DNA from: Flavobacterium geliluteum
Lineage (GTDB): Bacteria; Bacteroidota; Bacteroidia; Flavobacteriales; Flavobacteriaceae
DNA: 64,000 nucleotides
Direction of reading: 5' to 3'
Assembly (NCBI RefSeq): GCF_017948595.1
Contig: NZ_JAGFBV010000018.1
Coordinates: forward strand, 1-64,000
Shown here: positions 35,760-44,243 of the stretch, piece after piece
How the letters are laid out: each line of letters opens with the position of its first letter
Position numbering within the stretch: position 1 is the first letter of the stretch
Notes under the pieces: generated by a model
Databases searched by the model: none
Told to the model about the DNA's origin: nothing
The model's input: the letters and a program-made list of their open reading frames with translations, nothing else
Made by a program: the position numbers and the translations under genes

Positions 35760-36140
35760 TTAACAATTTCTGGGAGGCTGCCAGATAGAAGAAAGAAAAG
35801 TTGAAGAATATAAAAAGGAATATGAATATAAATTCTCCTTTTTATATTTATAGTTTACTTTTTGTATTGTTTTAAATTCTTGTAATAATGGATAAAAGGC
35901 AATACAACAAATATTAGTATGTGATTTAAAAGGAAGTTTCATGTCTTTTTCATAATCGTCATCAAAAACATCTTGACCTTGATAATGAAGACGTAAAAAA
36001 CCCAAAATAGTTAGTTTAGTGTTTTTTTCCTTGTGTTCCACAAAATGTTCTACCATCAGCGGCACTTTTAATAATTCACCTAACTGTGTTATTGACAGCA
36101 GGTAAACAGATAAAAACAATATGGATAAATATTTTTTCAC
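35760..36140 (-). CDS. Small exported protein of the metal-efflux island, unknown
   Basis: 126 residues with a hydrophobic N-terminal helix and a C-terminus ending SSIWQPPRNC, a pattern I recall from small proteins next to CzcA genes in Bacteroidota. His- and acid-containing middle (VEHFVEHKEKN, DVFDDDYEKDM). Its start is GTG at 36140, only 5 bases after a -7 box (TATATTTG, minus strand, 36145-36152), so the message may be leaderless or initiate further down. First gene of the operon. Confidence 0.6.
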   Translation of the reverse strand: MKKYLSILFLSVYLLSITQLGELLKVPLMVEHFVEHKEKNTKLTILGFLRLHYQGQDVFDDDYEKDMKLPFKSHTNICCIAFYPLLQEFKTIQKVNYKYKKENLYSYSFLYSSTFLSSIWQPPRNC

Positions 36141-36745
36141 ATAACAAATATAGCTAATATTCTTATAATATCTTTCGTGATTTGCTGTTTAGAAGTGTTG
36201 TAAATAATACTTAATTTACAGCAATGTCTTTCTTTAAATCTCTTTAAGATATGATTCCAGAGACACACATGTAGTAATTAAAAGCATCAACATCCAATAC
36301 TATCAAAATGAGCAGAGTAAGTCATGAAAGCAAAAACTTGCTATCATCCCTAAAGTCTTATCATAAAAGTTTCTAATTTATAACTTCATAAAATCAATTA
36401 AAAGGCCAATGTCGAAAAAAACAAACGATATGATTGATATTTTTTTAGACTTTAACTGCAGCGACTTAAAAGACTTAAATATAAAGCAAGTAAACTCTAA
36501 TAAAATATCTAGTAGTCTTCTTTATACTAATTTGCAAAAATAGATATCATAGTCATTTATATAAGTTGGCGTTTTTTTTTTAAAAGCTCACTATAAATTT
36601 CTAATAAAAAAAATCTTCAACAGGATACATTTCAAAATATATGAAATTCTTTAATTAATATTTCACAAAAGATGTTCTCTGACAAAACAAATCTTTACTA
36701 TATTCGTTTTAGAATTAAACAACCTAACCCCAAATTAGATTTTTT
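36141..36745. other. 605-base intergenic region, little recognisable
   Basis: Contains the minus-strand metal-island promoter at its left edge and, on the plus strand, a 44-codon open frame at 36409-36543 (starts MSKKTNDMIDIF) without recognisable homology. The rest is AT-rich and shows nothing I can name. Confidence 0.5.
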
Positions 36746-37246
36746 ATGAAACAGATCTTACTATCATTATTATTCCTGATCTCCTGCTCTTGTTGGGCAC
36801 AATCAGCAACCGGCTATTTTGACAAAGCCATGAAAAAAGCCGAAGCAGGCAACACAAAAGGCGCCATCGACGACTACACCCGAGCCATTAAAATGAATTC
36901 TAAATTTGGAGAAGCATATCAAAACAGAGGTGTCGCCAGACTAAAACTCAATGATCTAAAAGGCGCGCTTGAAGATTTTAGCAAAGCAATCGAATTGGAC
37001 ACCATGAATACAGATGCTTTTACAGGAAGAGCCAACGTCAATTATAAATTGATGAATTATCGCGAAGCAATTGATGATTGCTCTGCATGTCTGGAAATGA
37101 ATCCGAGAGATTATGTGGCCTACAACTTGCGTGGTTTGGCATATAATAAAACTGGAGACAAAAAAAATGCCTGTAAAGATTTTTCTAAAGCAATAGAATT
37201 GGGCAGCCAAAGCGCTATAAAAAACAGAGCGACTTTCTGCAAATAG
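36746..37246 (+). CDS. Exported tetratricopeptide-repeat protein
   Basis: 166 residues: signal peptide (MKQILLSLLFLISCSCWAQ), then about four TPR units (Ala/Gly at 8 and Ala at 20 of each helix pair, e.g. AIDDYTRAIKMNSKFGEAYQ). TPRs are protein-binding scaffolds; partner unknown. Monocistronic, followed by a strong terminator. Confidence 0.88.
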   Translation: MKQILLSLLFLISCSCWAQSATGYFDKAMKKAEAGNTKGAIDDYTRAIKMNSKFGEAYQNRGVARLKLNDLKGALEDFSKAIELDTMNTDAFTGRANVNYKLMNYREAIDDCSACLEMNPRDYVAYNLRGLAYNKTGDKKNACKDFSKAIELGSQSAIKNRATFCK

Positions 37247-37263
37247 CACTCAAAATCAATTAT

Positions 37264-37312
37264 AAAACAAAGCAAACTACAAAAGAAATTTTATAGCTTG
37301 CTTTGTTTTTTT
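37264..37312 (+). terminator. Terminator after the TPR gene
   Basis: AAAACAAAGCAA pairs with TTGCTTTGTTTT, followed by T residues. Confidence 0.75.
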
Positions 37313-37381
37313 ATTATGGTTTAGTGATATTCTTTTGTTTGAAAGATATTCATACATTTGCGAATTAACTTTCAATTTTCA

Positions 37382-38341
37382 ATGGAACTTCTTAAAAAAG
37401 CCAATAATAAAGCACAAACAGACAAAAACTCAGGCTTTGGAACCAATGCCAATAGCTACGGCGGAAGATTTGTCAACAAAAACGGCACTCCAAATATCGA
37501 AAAAACAGGCATGCATTTTTTACGCCGCATTAGCTGGTACCATACGATGATTGACATGCCCAACTGGAAGTTTATGCTCATCTTATTTAGTTTTTATATT
37601 TCGATAAATTTTGTTTTTGCTGTAATCTATTACGCCATCGGAATTGAGCATCTGGATGGAATCGCAAAATCGGGAAGTGAATGGACGCAATTTGGACAAG
37701 CTTACTTTTTTAGTGCCCAAACATTTACTACAGTTGGTTACGGACACATCAGCCCAACAGGTTTCCTGACAAGTGCTTTGTCAGCGGCAGAGGCATTAAT
37801 TGGATTACTGAGTTTTGCCATCGCCACAGGTTTATTTTTTGGGAGATTTAGCAAACCCACAGCCTTTTTAAAATTCTCGCACAATGCGTTAATTTCGCCT
37901 TATGGAGAAGGAAAAGCATTAATGATTCGGTTAGTTCCTTTTAAAAATACCAATTTTACAGATGCAAAAGCCAATATTACTTTAGGAATGAGCGTAGAGG
38001 AAGACGGAAAAAGAACTAACGCTTTTTATACTTTAGATCTGGAATTAAATAGCATTAATGCGCTTTCGTTAAGCTGGACTTTGGTTCATCCTATAACAGA
38101 AAGTAGCCCGTTATACAACTTTACTGAAGAAGATTTTAAAGAAACTCATGGCGAAATCCTGGTATTCATCACCACTTTTGATGATATGTTTAGTAATACA
38201 GTTGCGGCTCGAACTTCGTATACTTTTGAAGAAATTATCTACGGAGCAAAATTTGAAACCATGTATAACAGAAGCAAAGATGGCTCAAAAACGATTTTGC
38301 ATTTGGACAAACTTAACCATTACAACTCAGTAAACCTTTAG
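37382..38341 (+). CDS. Inward-rectifier-type potassium channel (Kir/KirBac)
   Basis: 319 residues. Two membrane helices (about 57-82 and 130-160) flank the pore loop TTVGYGH (selectivity filter TVGYG), followed by a cytoplasmic immunoglobulin-like Kir domain (about 170-300). Passive potassium conductance, possibly gated by lipids or ligands. I start at ATG 37382, not the frame's ATT/ATG at 37358, because a -7 box (TACATTTG, 37353-37360) lies between them. Confidence 0.9.
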   Translation: MELLKKANNKAQTDKNSGFGTNANSYGGRFVNKNGTPNIEKTGMHFLRRISWYHTMIDMPNWKFMLILFSFYISINFVFAVIYYAIGIEHLDGIAKSGSEWTQFGQAYFFSAQTFTTVGYGHISPTGFLTSALSAAEALIGLLSFAIATGLFFGRFSKPTAFLKFSHNALISPYGEGKALMIRLVPFKNTNFTDAKANITLGMSVEEDGKRTNAFYTLDLELNSINALSLSWTLVHPITESSPLYNFTEEDFKETHGEILVFITTFDDMFSNTVAARTSYTFEEIIYGAKFETMYNRSKDGSKTILHLDKLNHYNSVNL

Positions 38342-38389
38342 TCACCTATCATTTTAGTCTGGTTTTATTTTTTTTATCAAATTTTATTC

Positions 38390-38407
38390 TACATTTGTTT
38401 ATCAAAT
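38390..38407 (+). promoter_or_regulatory. Promoter -7 box and operator-like palindrome before the MerR regulator
   Basis: The -7 box TACATTTG (38390-38397) overlaps ATTTGTTTATCAAAT (38393-38407), which starts 3 bases into it. The outer arms (ATTTG/CAAAT) equal those at the crtI site (39341-39355), in the same register. Suggests autoregulation. Confidence 0.6.
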
Positions 38408-38415
38408 TATAAAGA

Positions 38416-39315
38416 ATGATAAACAATATTAAAACTGTTTTCAGTATAAAAGACCTCGAAAACTTATCTGGCATTAAAGCACACACTATTCGCATCTGGG
38501 AAAAAAGATACAATATCCTTGAGCCTATGCGAACGGACACCAATATTAGACTTTATAATTTAAAAAATTTACAGAAATTATTAAACATTACATTACTGCA
38601 TCAGTATGGTTATAAAATTTCAAAAATTGCTACTTATTCAGAAGAAAAAATTCAACAATTAATTCGAGAAATCATTTCGAAAAAAAATTCTCAGAATTTC
38701 GCTATAAATTCTTTCAAGATGGCTATGATGAATTTTGATCAGGAAATCTTCTTCAATACATTTGATTGGCTAATTTCAGAAAAAACATTCAAAGAGGTCT
38801 TCAAAGATCATTTTCTTCCTTTATTAAAAGAATTGGGCTTATTATGGCAGTCCGAAACCATCACACCTGCCAATGAACACTTTATGAGCCATTTAATTAA
38901 GCAAAAAATAATCATTCATACCGAAAGTTTACAAATTCTGAAACCAACCAAAACAGACAAAGTATTTGTGCTTTCGTTGCCACTTAACGAAATACATGAG
39001 ATAGGCCTGTTATACTTGCAATACGAAATTCTGCTTCAAGGTTATAAAACGGTTTATTTAGGCGAAAGCATGCCGATAGAAAACCTGGAAGACCTGACCA
39101 AACATTTTGAGAACATCACCTTTGTTTCCTTTATGACCATCCAGCCCGATCGCAATATTATCAACCAATATGTAAAAACGATGGAAGAAAAACTACTTAA
39201 AGGCAATAACGAAATTTGGCTTATGGGCAGCATGACAGAACATATCGATCGTGACAATTTATCAGAGAAAATTCGAGTATTCAGTTCTATGGATGAAACA
39301 ATTAATCAAATTTAA
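38416..39315 (+). CDS. MerR-family, B12-binding CarH-like photoreceptor regulator
   Basis: 299 residues. N-terminal MerR helix-turn-helix (about 8-75: FSIKDLENLSGIKAHTIRIW) and a C-terminal cobalamin-binding region. Both diagnostic motifs of B12 photoreceptors are present: W144-x9-E154-H155 in the helical domain, where CarH caps adenosylcobalamin, and E192-x-H194-x-x-G197, whose His is the lower cobalt ligand. In the known CarH proteins, light breaks the Co-C bond and releases the repressor from DNA. It lies directly upstream of crtI-crtB-crtZ and a photolyase, which fits a light-induced cluster. Confidence 0.88.
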   Translation: MINNIKTVFSIKDLENLSGIKAHTIRIWEKRYNILEPMRTDTNIRLYNLKNLQKLLNITLLHQYGYKISKIATYSEEKIQQLIREIISKKNSQNFAINSFKMAMMNFDQEIFFNTFDWLISEKTFKEVFKDHFLPLLKELGLLWQSETITPANEHFMSHLIKQKIIIHTESLQILKPTKTDKVFVLSLPLNEIHEIGLLYLQYEILLQGYKTVYLGESMPIENLEDLTKHFENITFVSFMTIQPDRNIINQYVKTMEEKLLKGNNEIWLMGSMTEHIDRDNLSEKIRVFSSMDETINQI

Positions 39316-39337
39316 TTTTTTTTGTTTTAAGTTTTTG

Positions 39338-39355
39338 TATATTTGTTAAACAAAT
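39338..39355 (+). promoter_or_regulatory. crtI promoter with overlapping palindrome
   Basis: The -7 box TATATTTG (39338-39345) overlaps ATTTGTTAAACAAAT (39341-39355; arms ATTTGTT/AACAAAT around one A). The crtI ATG (39354-39356) begins only 8 bases after the box, so the crt message would be leaderless or nearly so. A repressor here would block RNA polymerase directly. Confidence 0.65.
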
Positions 39356-40823
39356 GACAAAGACAATAGCAATAATAGGATCTGGTTTCTCTTCTCTCGC
39401 AGCCTCATGTTACTTGGCGCAGCAAGGGCATAAAGTAACTGTTTATGAGAAAAACGAAACCATTGGCGGAAGAGCCCGTCAATTAAAACAAGAAGGTTTT
39501 ACCTTTGATATGGGGCCAAGCTGGTACTGGATGCCAGATGTCTTCGAACGGTTTTTTAATGATTTTGATAAAAAATCTGCCGATTATTATGAACTCATTA
39601 AGCTAAATCCTGCATACAGGGTTTATTTTGGCGTAAATGATTTCGTAAGTATTTTTGACAACCTCGAAGAAATCAAAACTACTTTTGAAAGTATTGAAAA
39701 AGGCAGTGGCAAAAAACTGGAAAACTTTATCAATCAAGCCAAAAGCAATTATGATGTTGCGATAAAAGATTTGGTCTACCGACCGGGTGTTTCTCCGCTG
39801 GAGTTAATAACACCTGAAACGGCATTAAAATTAAATCAGTTTTTTGGCACAGTTAGTAATGATATTAGAAAGAAGTTCAAAAACCAAAGATTAATTCAAA
39901 TTCTAGAATTTCCAGTACTTTTTTTAGGAGCTAAACCAACCAAAACGCCATCATTTTACAATTTTATGAATTACGCTGATTTTGGTTTGGGTACGTGGCA
40001 TCCTAAGACCGGAATGTTTGACGTCGTACGAGGCATGGAAAAACTCGCTACTGAATTGGGCGTCACCATCAAAACCAACTCGGTAATCGAAAAAATAATC
40101 GTCGAGCAAAAAACAGCCACAGCTATTGTAATTGGCGGGAAAGTGATAAAAGCTGATATTATTTTGAGTGGAGCCGATTATCACCATTCCGAAACTTTAC
40201 TGGACGCCGAACATCGCAATTATTCTGAAAAATATTGGGACAGTCGCGTTTTCGCCCCTTCGTCTTTACTTTTTTATGTCGGTTTTGATAAAAAAATAGA
40301 GAATATAAGTCATCATGCTTTATTTTTTGATGTCGATTTTGATCAGCACGCTTCCGATATTTACGATAAGCCAAAGTGGCCTGAAGCTCCTTTATTTTAT
40401 GCCAACTTTCCGTCAAAAACAGATACAACTGCCGCACCTGACGGAATGGAAAGCGGCTTTTTCCTCATTCCGTTGGCACCCGGAATTGATGATTCTGAAG
40501 ATTTAAGAGAAGAATATTTTGATAAAATAATTACTCGTTTTGAAGAACTTACGCAACAAAAGATAAAAAATAACATTATATTTAAGAAATCATTTTGCAA
40601 AAACGATTTTGTGGCTGACTATAATGCGTACAAAGGAAATGCGTACGGCATGGCAAATACACTTTTACAAACTGCTTTTTTGCGACCAAAATTAAAAAGC
40701 AAAAAAGTAAAAAACTTATACTTTACAGGACAATTAACCGTTCCTGGACCTGGTGTTCCTCCTGCTTTAATTTCAGGAAAATTAGTAGCTGAATTAATTA
40801 AGAAATCAATCAGAACTCAATAA
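39354..40823 (+). CDS. crtI: Phytoene desaturase
   Basis: 489 residues. FAD-dependent enzyme converting phytoene to lycopene. N-terminal Rossmann IIGSGFSSLAASCYLAQQGH and EKNETIGGRARQL; C-terminal signature GQLTVPGPGVPPALISGKLV. Length normal for bacterial CrtI. Two bases separate it from crtB, so they form an operon under the palindrome-bearing promoter. Confidence 0.95.
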   Translation: MTKTIAIIGSGFSSLAASCYLAQQGHKVTVYEKNETIGGRARQLKQEGFTFDMGPSWYWMPDVFERFFNDFDKKSADYYELIKLNPAYRVYFGVNDFVSIFDNLEEIKTTFESIEKGSGKKLENFINQAKSNYDVAIKDLVYRPGVSPLELITPETALKLNQFFGTVSNDIRKKFKNQRLIQILEFPVLFLGAKPTKTPSFYNFMNYADFGLGTWHPKTGMFDVVRGMEKLATELGVTIKTNSVIEKIIVEQKTATAIVIGGKVIKADIILSGADYHHSETLLDAEHRNYSEKYWDSRVFAPSSLLFYVGFDKKIENISHHALFFDVDFDQHASDIYDKPKWPEAPLFYANFPSKTDTTAAPDGMESGFFLIPLAPGIDDSEDLREEYFDKIITRFEELTQQKIKNNIIFKKSFCKNDFVADYNAYKGNAYGMANTLLQTAFLRPKLKSKKVKNLYFTGQLTVPGPGVPPALISGKLVAELIKKSIRTQ

Positions 40824-40825
40824 AA

Positions 40826-41665
40826 ATGAAATCATTATTTGACACTGTTTCCTTTAAATGTAGCAAGTTGGTAACTAAAACCTACAGTACTTCCTTTTCT
40901 TTGGCGGTAAAAATGCTGTCGCCAACTATTCGCGACGCCATTTATAGTATCTATGGATTTGTGCGTTTTGCAGACGAAATTGTAGACTCTTTTCATGGTT
41001 ATGATAAAGAAATTTTAATCGAAGATTTTGAAAAAGAGTATTACAAAGCAATCGAATTGAATATTAGCCTTAACCCTATTCTCAATTCATTCCAGCATAC
41101 TGTAAGACAATACAACATCACAGATGATCTTATTCAGGCTTTTCTAAAAAGCATGAAATTAGACCTCATCAAATCGACTTACAGCTCCAAATCCGAGTAC
41201 GAAGACTATATTTATGGCTCTGCCGATGTGGTAGGATTAATGTGCCTTAAAGTATTTGTAGACGGAAAAGAAGAAAAATATCAGCAGCTTAAAAGCGAAG
41301 CCATGCGATTGGGCTCGGCCTTTCAAAAGGTAAATTTTCTGAGAGATTTAAAAGATGATAATCTCGTTTTAAACCGAAATTATTTCCCGGGAGTTGACTT
41401 AAAAACATTTGATGAAAATGCCAAAACGGCCATCATCGCCGAAATCGAAGAAGATTTCAGAGTCGCTTACGAAGGTATCGTAAAATTGCCTATGGAAGCC
41501 AAATTTGGCGTTTACACAGCGTATGTTTATTATCAAAAACTATTAAAAAAACTCAAAAATACGCCGTATTACGAAATTGGAAACTCCAGAATCAGGGTTT
41601 CAAATTACACAAAAGCGGGACTTTTAGCACAATCTTTCGTAACTTATAAACTCAAGTTAGTTTAA
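40826..41665 (+). CDS. crtB: Phytoene synthase
   Basis: 279 residues. Condenses two geranylgeranyl diphosphates into phytoene. Two Asp-rich substrate motifs: FADEIVDSF (near 50-56) and VNFLRDLKDDN (near 170). Start with KCSKLVTKTYSTSFSLAVKM is typical. Cytoplasmic or membrane-associated. Tight operon with crtI. Confidence 0.95.
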   Translation: MKSLFDTVSFKCSKLVTKTYSTSFSLAVKMLSPTIRDAIYSIYGFVRFADEIVDSFHGYDKEILIEDFEKEYYKAIELNISLNPILNSFQHTVRQYNITDDLIQAFLKSMKLDLIKSTYSSKSEYEDYIYGSADVVGLMCLKVFVDGKEEKYQQLKSEAMRLGSAFQKVNFLRDLKDDNLVLNRNYFPGVDLKTFDENAKTAIIAEIEEDFRVAYEGIVKLPMEAKFGVYTAYVYYQKLLKKLKNTPYYEIGNSRIRVSNYTKAGLLAQSFVTYKLKLV

Positions 41666-41704
41666 TATTTCAATCACAATTTTAACAATTCAACACATAC
41701 CAAA

Positions 41705-42145
41705 ATGATTTCTTTTTTAATATTTCTAGGTGTTTTTCTCTTTATGGAATGTGTAACTTGGCTCACACACAAGTACATCATGCACGGTCTTATGTGGTAT
41801 TTTCACGCCGACCATCATCAGCCAAAATACGAAAATACCTTTGAGCGCAACGATATTTTCTTTGTCATTTTTGCCATTCCCAGCATCACCCTGTTTTATT
41901 TTGGTGTCATCGGCGGCTTCAATTATTTATTTTTTATTGCCTGCGGCATCACGGCCTACGGATTTTGCTACTTTATGATTCACGATGTATTGATTCATCA
42001 AAGGTTTAAATGGTTCAAAAACACCAAAAACAAATACCTCATCGGATTGCGAAAAGCGCACAAAATACACCACAAACACCTCGGTAAAGAAGACGGAGAA
42101 TGTTTCGGGATGTTGTTTGTTCCTTTCAAATATTACAAAATGTAG
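41705..42145 (+). CDS. crtZ: Beta-carotene hydroxylase (CrtZ-type)
   Basis: 146-residue membrane di-iron hydroxylase. The four His motifs are all present: HKYIMH, HADHHQ, HDVLIH and HKIHH. It adds hydroxyls to beta-ionone rings, yielding zeaxanthin-type carotenoids. Its substrate needs a lycopene cyclase, which is not in the window. Forty bases after crtB. Confidence 0.93.
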   Translation: MISFLIFLGVFLFMECVTWLTHKYIMHGLMWYFHADHHQPKYENTFERNDIFFVIFAIPSITLFYFGVIGGFNYLFFIACGITAYGFCYFMIHDVLIHQRFKWFKNTKNKYLIGLRKAHKIHHKHLGKEDGECFGMLFVPFKYYKM

Positions 42146-42153
42146 TATTATTT

Positions 42154-42245
42154 GGGCGTTCCCTAAAGGTCGAGCTATCCGTTCCCGCTTTTTATATCAG
42201 GCAAAAAAGCCCGATATAAAAGAGCTCCACTACTATCCCTAACGC
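42154..42245 (-). repeat. Type A hairpin repeat, copy 2
   Basis: On the minus strand it starts GCGTTAGGGATAG and ends GGATAGCTCGACCTTTAGGG plus AACGCCC. Its inner loop contains its own stem (TTTTATATCGGGC / GCCTGATATAAAA). It lies inside the light cluster between crtZ and the SRPBCC gene and may weaken read-through. Confidence 0.75.
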
Positions 42246-42294
42246 GCACTCGTTTTCATAACAACAATGAATCACAAAATAACTTTCAGGAACA

Positions 42295-42759
42295 ATGAAA
42301 ATTTATAAAATAGAAACAGTTCAGCACCTCAATACCACAATAGAAGAATGTTGGAATTTTTTCTCAAGCCCTAGAAACCTCGAAACGATAACACCAGACA
42401 CTATGGGTTTCGAAATTCAGGATTACGACAATAAACAAATGTATCCAGGACAAGTTATAACTTACACCTTAAAACCGCTATTGGGCATCAAGATTTCATG
42501 GATGACCATCATCACTACTTCCAAAACAAACGAATACTTTGTAGACGAGCAACGTTTTGGCCCTTATGCATTATGGCACCACAAACACTTTTTTGAAGCT
42601 ACGGATACTGGAGTAAAAATGACCGATGTTGTACACTACGCCTTGCCTTTAGGATTTTTAGGCCGTATTATGAACACACTTATGGTACGAGAAAAAATAA
42701 AAACCATTTTTGCTTACCGTTACAATAAAATCGAAGAATTGTTCAACTCAAAAAAATAA
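42295..42759 (+). CDS. SRPBCC-family protein (polyketide-cyclase/TIGR01777-associated type)
   Basis: 154 residues of the START/SRPBCC helix-grip fold (HLNTTIEECWNFFSSPRNLE start, conserved VDEQRFGPYALWHHKHFFE). In several bacteria this domain is fused to a TIGR01777 epimerase; here it is separate, while the TIGR01777 gene lies 5.7 kb away in the same locus. It overlaps the photolyase gene by one base (TAATG). Confidence 0.85.
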   Translation: MKIYKIETVQHLNTTIEECWNFFSSPRNLETITPDTMGFEIQDYDNKQMYPGQVITYTLKPLLGIKISWMTIITTSKTNEYFVDEQRFGPYALWHHKHFFEATDTGVKMTDVVHYALPLGFLGRIMNTLMVREKIKTIFAYRYNKIEELFNSKK

Positions 42760-44051
42760 TGAAACAAAAAGTTAACTTCTTCTGGTTCCGACGTGATTTG
42801 CGCCTGGATGACAACACCGCTTTATTTCACGCCCTGCAATCTGTTTTACCTGTCATTCCTGTGTTTATTTTTGATGATGCAATTCTAGAAAGACTTCCTC
42901 AAAACGATGCGAGGGTGAGTTTTATCTATGATTCTCTTCAAAAAATAAATGAAGAACTTGCCAAAGTGCAAGCCTCAATTTTGATAAAAAAAGGTAAAAC
43001 TGCCGAAGTTTGGAAATCGCTGGTAGAAGAATTTGACATTCAGAACGTATTCTTCAATAAAGATTATGAGCCTTATGCCATCAAACGTGATGTGGCCATT
43101 TCTGCTTTATTAAAAGAAAACAATGTTGGCTCTTTTGCCTTTAAAGATCATGTTATTTTTGAAGAAAAAGAAATCAGCAAATCAGATGGGTTGCCTTATA
43201 CCATCTACACGCCTTATAAAAACAAATGGCTGGAGCAATATCGTATTTTGGGAAGCGTTGCCGAAAATGATACGCAGCCTTTTTTTGCAAATTTTGCTAA
43301 AAACGACTATTTATTTCCACAACTTTCGGACATTGGTTTTGAAAGAAGTTCAATAAAAGTTATTCCTCATAACCTGAGTCAGATTGCTAATTATAAAGAA
43401 ACACGAGATTTTCCGGCCTTAGACAGCACTTCGTATTTGTCTCCGCATTTACGTTTTGGAACAGTAAGTATCCGAAAATTAGTCAATTGGGCCAACCGCA
43501 AAAACCAAACCTTTTTGAGTGAATTGATCTGGAGAGAGTTTTTTATTCAGATCCTTTATAGCTTTCCACATGTGACCAATCGCAACTTCAAATCGGCGTA
43601 TGACGGTATTCAGTGGCAAAATAACGAAGATGATTTTAATCGCTGGTGCTCAGGAACTACAGGCTACCCGATGGTCGATGCAGGTATGCGTCAGTTAAAC
43701 CAAACGGGGTATATGCACAATCGTGTGCGTATGGTCGTGGCCAGCTTTTTATGCAAACATTTGCTCATCGACTGGCAATGGGGAGAAGCTTATTTTGCTG
43801 AAAAATTATTAGATTTCGAATTGGCTTCGAATGTAGGAAACTGGCAGTGGGCAGCGGGAACAGGTTGTGATGCGGCACCTTATTTTAGAGTTTTCAATCC
43901 CGAAATTCAGTTGAAGAAATTTGACGAAAAAGGAATTTACATTCGCAAATGGATTCCGGAATTTACTTTAGGCTACAACAAACCCATGATTGATCATGCT
44001 TTTGCCAGAGAGCGAGCTATTGCAACATACAAAGCAGGAATTTTAAAGTAA
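42759..44051 (+). CDS. phr: Deoxyribodipyrimidine photolyase (cryptochrome/photolyase family)
   Basis: 430 residues. N-terminal antenna Rossmann domain (WFRRDLRLDDN) and C-terminal FAD domain (about 210-430). FAD-binding and CPD-recognition segments are complete: LIWREFFIQIL, WCSGTTGYPMVDAGMRQL, MHNRVRMVVASF, NWQWAAGTGCDAAPYFR. Class I CPD photolyase using blue light to split pyrimidine dimers. One-base overlap with the SRPBCC gene couples them. It sits in the light-controlled locus. Confidence 0.94.
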   Translation: MKQKVNFFWFRRDLRLDDNTALFHALQSVLPVIPVFIFDDAILERLPQNDARVSFIYDSLQKINEELAKVQASILIKKGKTAEVWKSLVEEFDIQNVFFNKDYEPYAIKRDVAISALLKENNVGSFAFKDHVIFEEKEISKSDGLPYTIYTPYKNKWLEQYRILGSVAENDTQPFFANFAKNDYLFPQLSDIGFERSSIKVIPHNLSQIANYKETRDFPALDSTSYLSPHLRFGTVSIRKLVNWANRKNQTFLSELIWREFFIQILYSFPHVTNRNFKSAYDGIQWQNNEDDFNRWCSGTTGYPMVDAGMRQLNQTGYMHNRVRMVVASFLCKHLLIDWQWGEAYFAEKLLDFELASNVGNWQWAAGTGCDAAPYFRVFNPEIQLKKFDEKGIYIRKWIPEFTLGYNKPMIDHAFARERAIATYKAGILK

Positions 44052-44074
44052 ACTCTAATTTTTTACGCAGAATT

Positions 44075-44143
44075 CATTGCGAGGAACGAAGCAATCTCAT
44101 TAACAAGAATATAGTGCGTGAGATTGCTTCGTTCCTCGCAATG
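44075..44143. repeat. Perfect 25-bp inverted repeat between phr and the DUF2867 gene
   Basis: The arm at 44075-44099 (starts CATTGCGAGGAACGAAGC) is exactly complementary to 44119-44143, with a 19-base loop. No T run follows, so it is not a normal terminator, though it could act as one for either converging gene. It resembles widespread REP-type words containing TGCGAGGAACGAAGCAATC. Confidence 0.85.
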
Positions 44144-44163
44144 CCTCATGAAAACTAAAGCCA

Positions 44164-44243
44164 TAGCCCTGATAGGAGCGGTATCCTTTTGTTTTTTTCT
44201 TTAAAAAACAAAAGATACAAGCGGATAGCAGGAAATAGCTCCT
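44164..44243 (+). repeat. Type B hairpin repeat, copy 2
   Basis: TAGCCCTGATAGGAGCGG ... CCTTTTGT ... AAAACAAAAGATAC ... AGCAGGAAATAGCTCCT: outer stem AGGAGC/GCTCCT and a long inner stem through TTTTGTTTTTT/AAAAAACAAAA. It overlaps the stop codon of the next minus-strand gene by two bases. Confidence 0.8.

Noticed and set aside
36409..36543. 44-codon plus-strand frame in the 605-base gap
   Set aside because: No recognisable homology or promoter support; mentioned only in the intergenic entry.
37358..37381. Longer start for the potassium channel gene
   Set aside because: The extra residues overlap a -7 box (37353-37360), so the ATG at 37382 is preferred.
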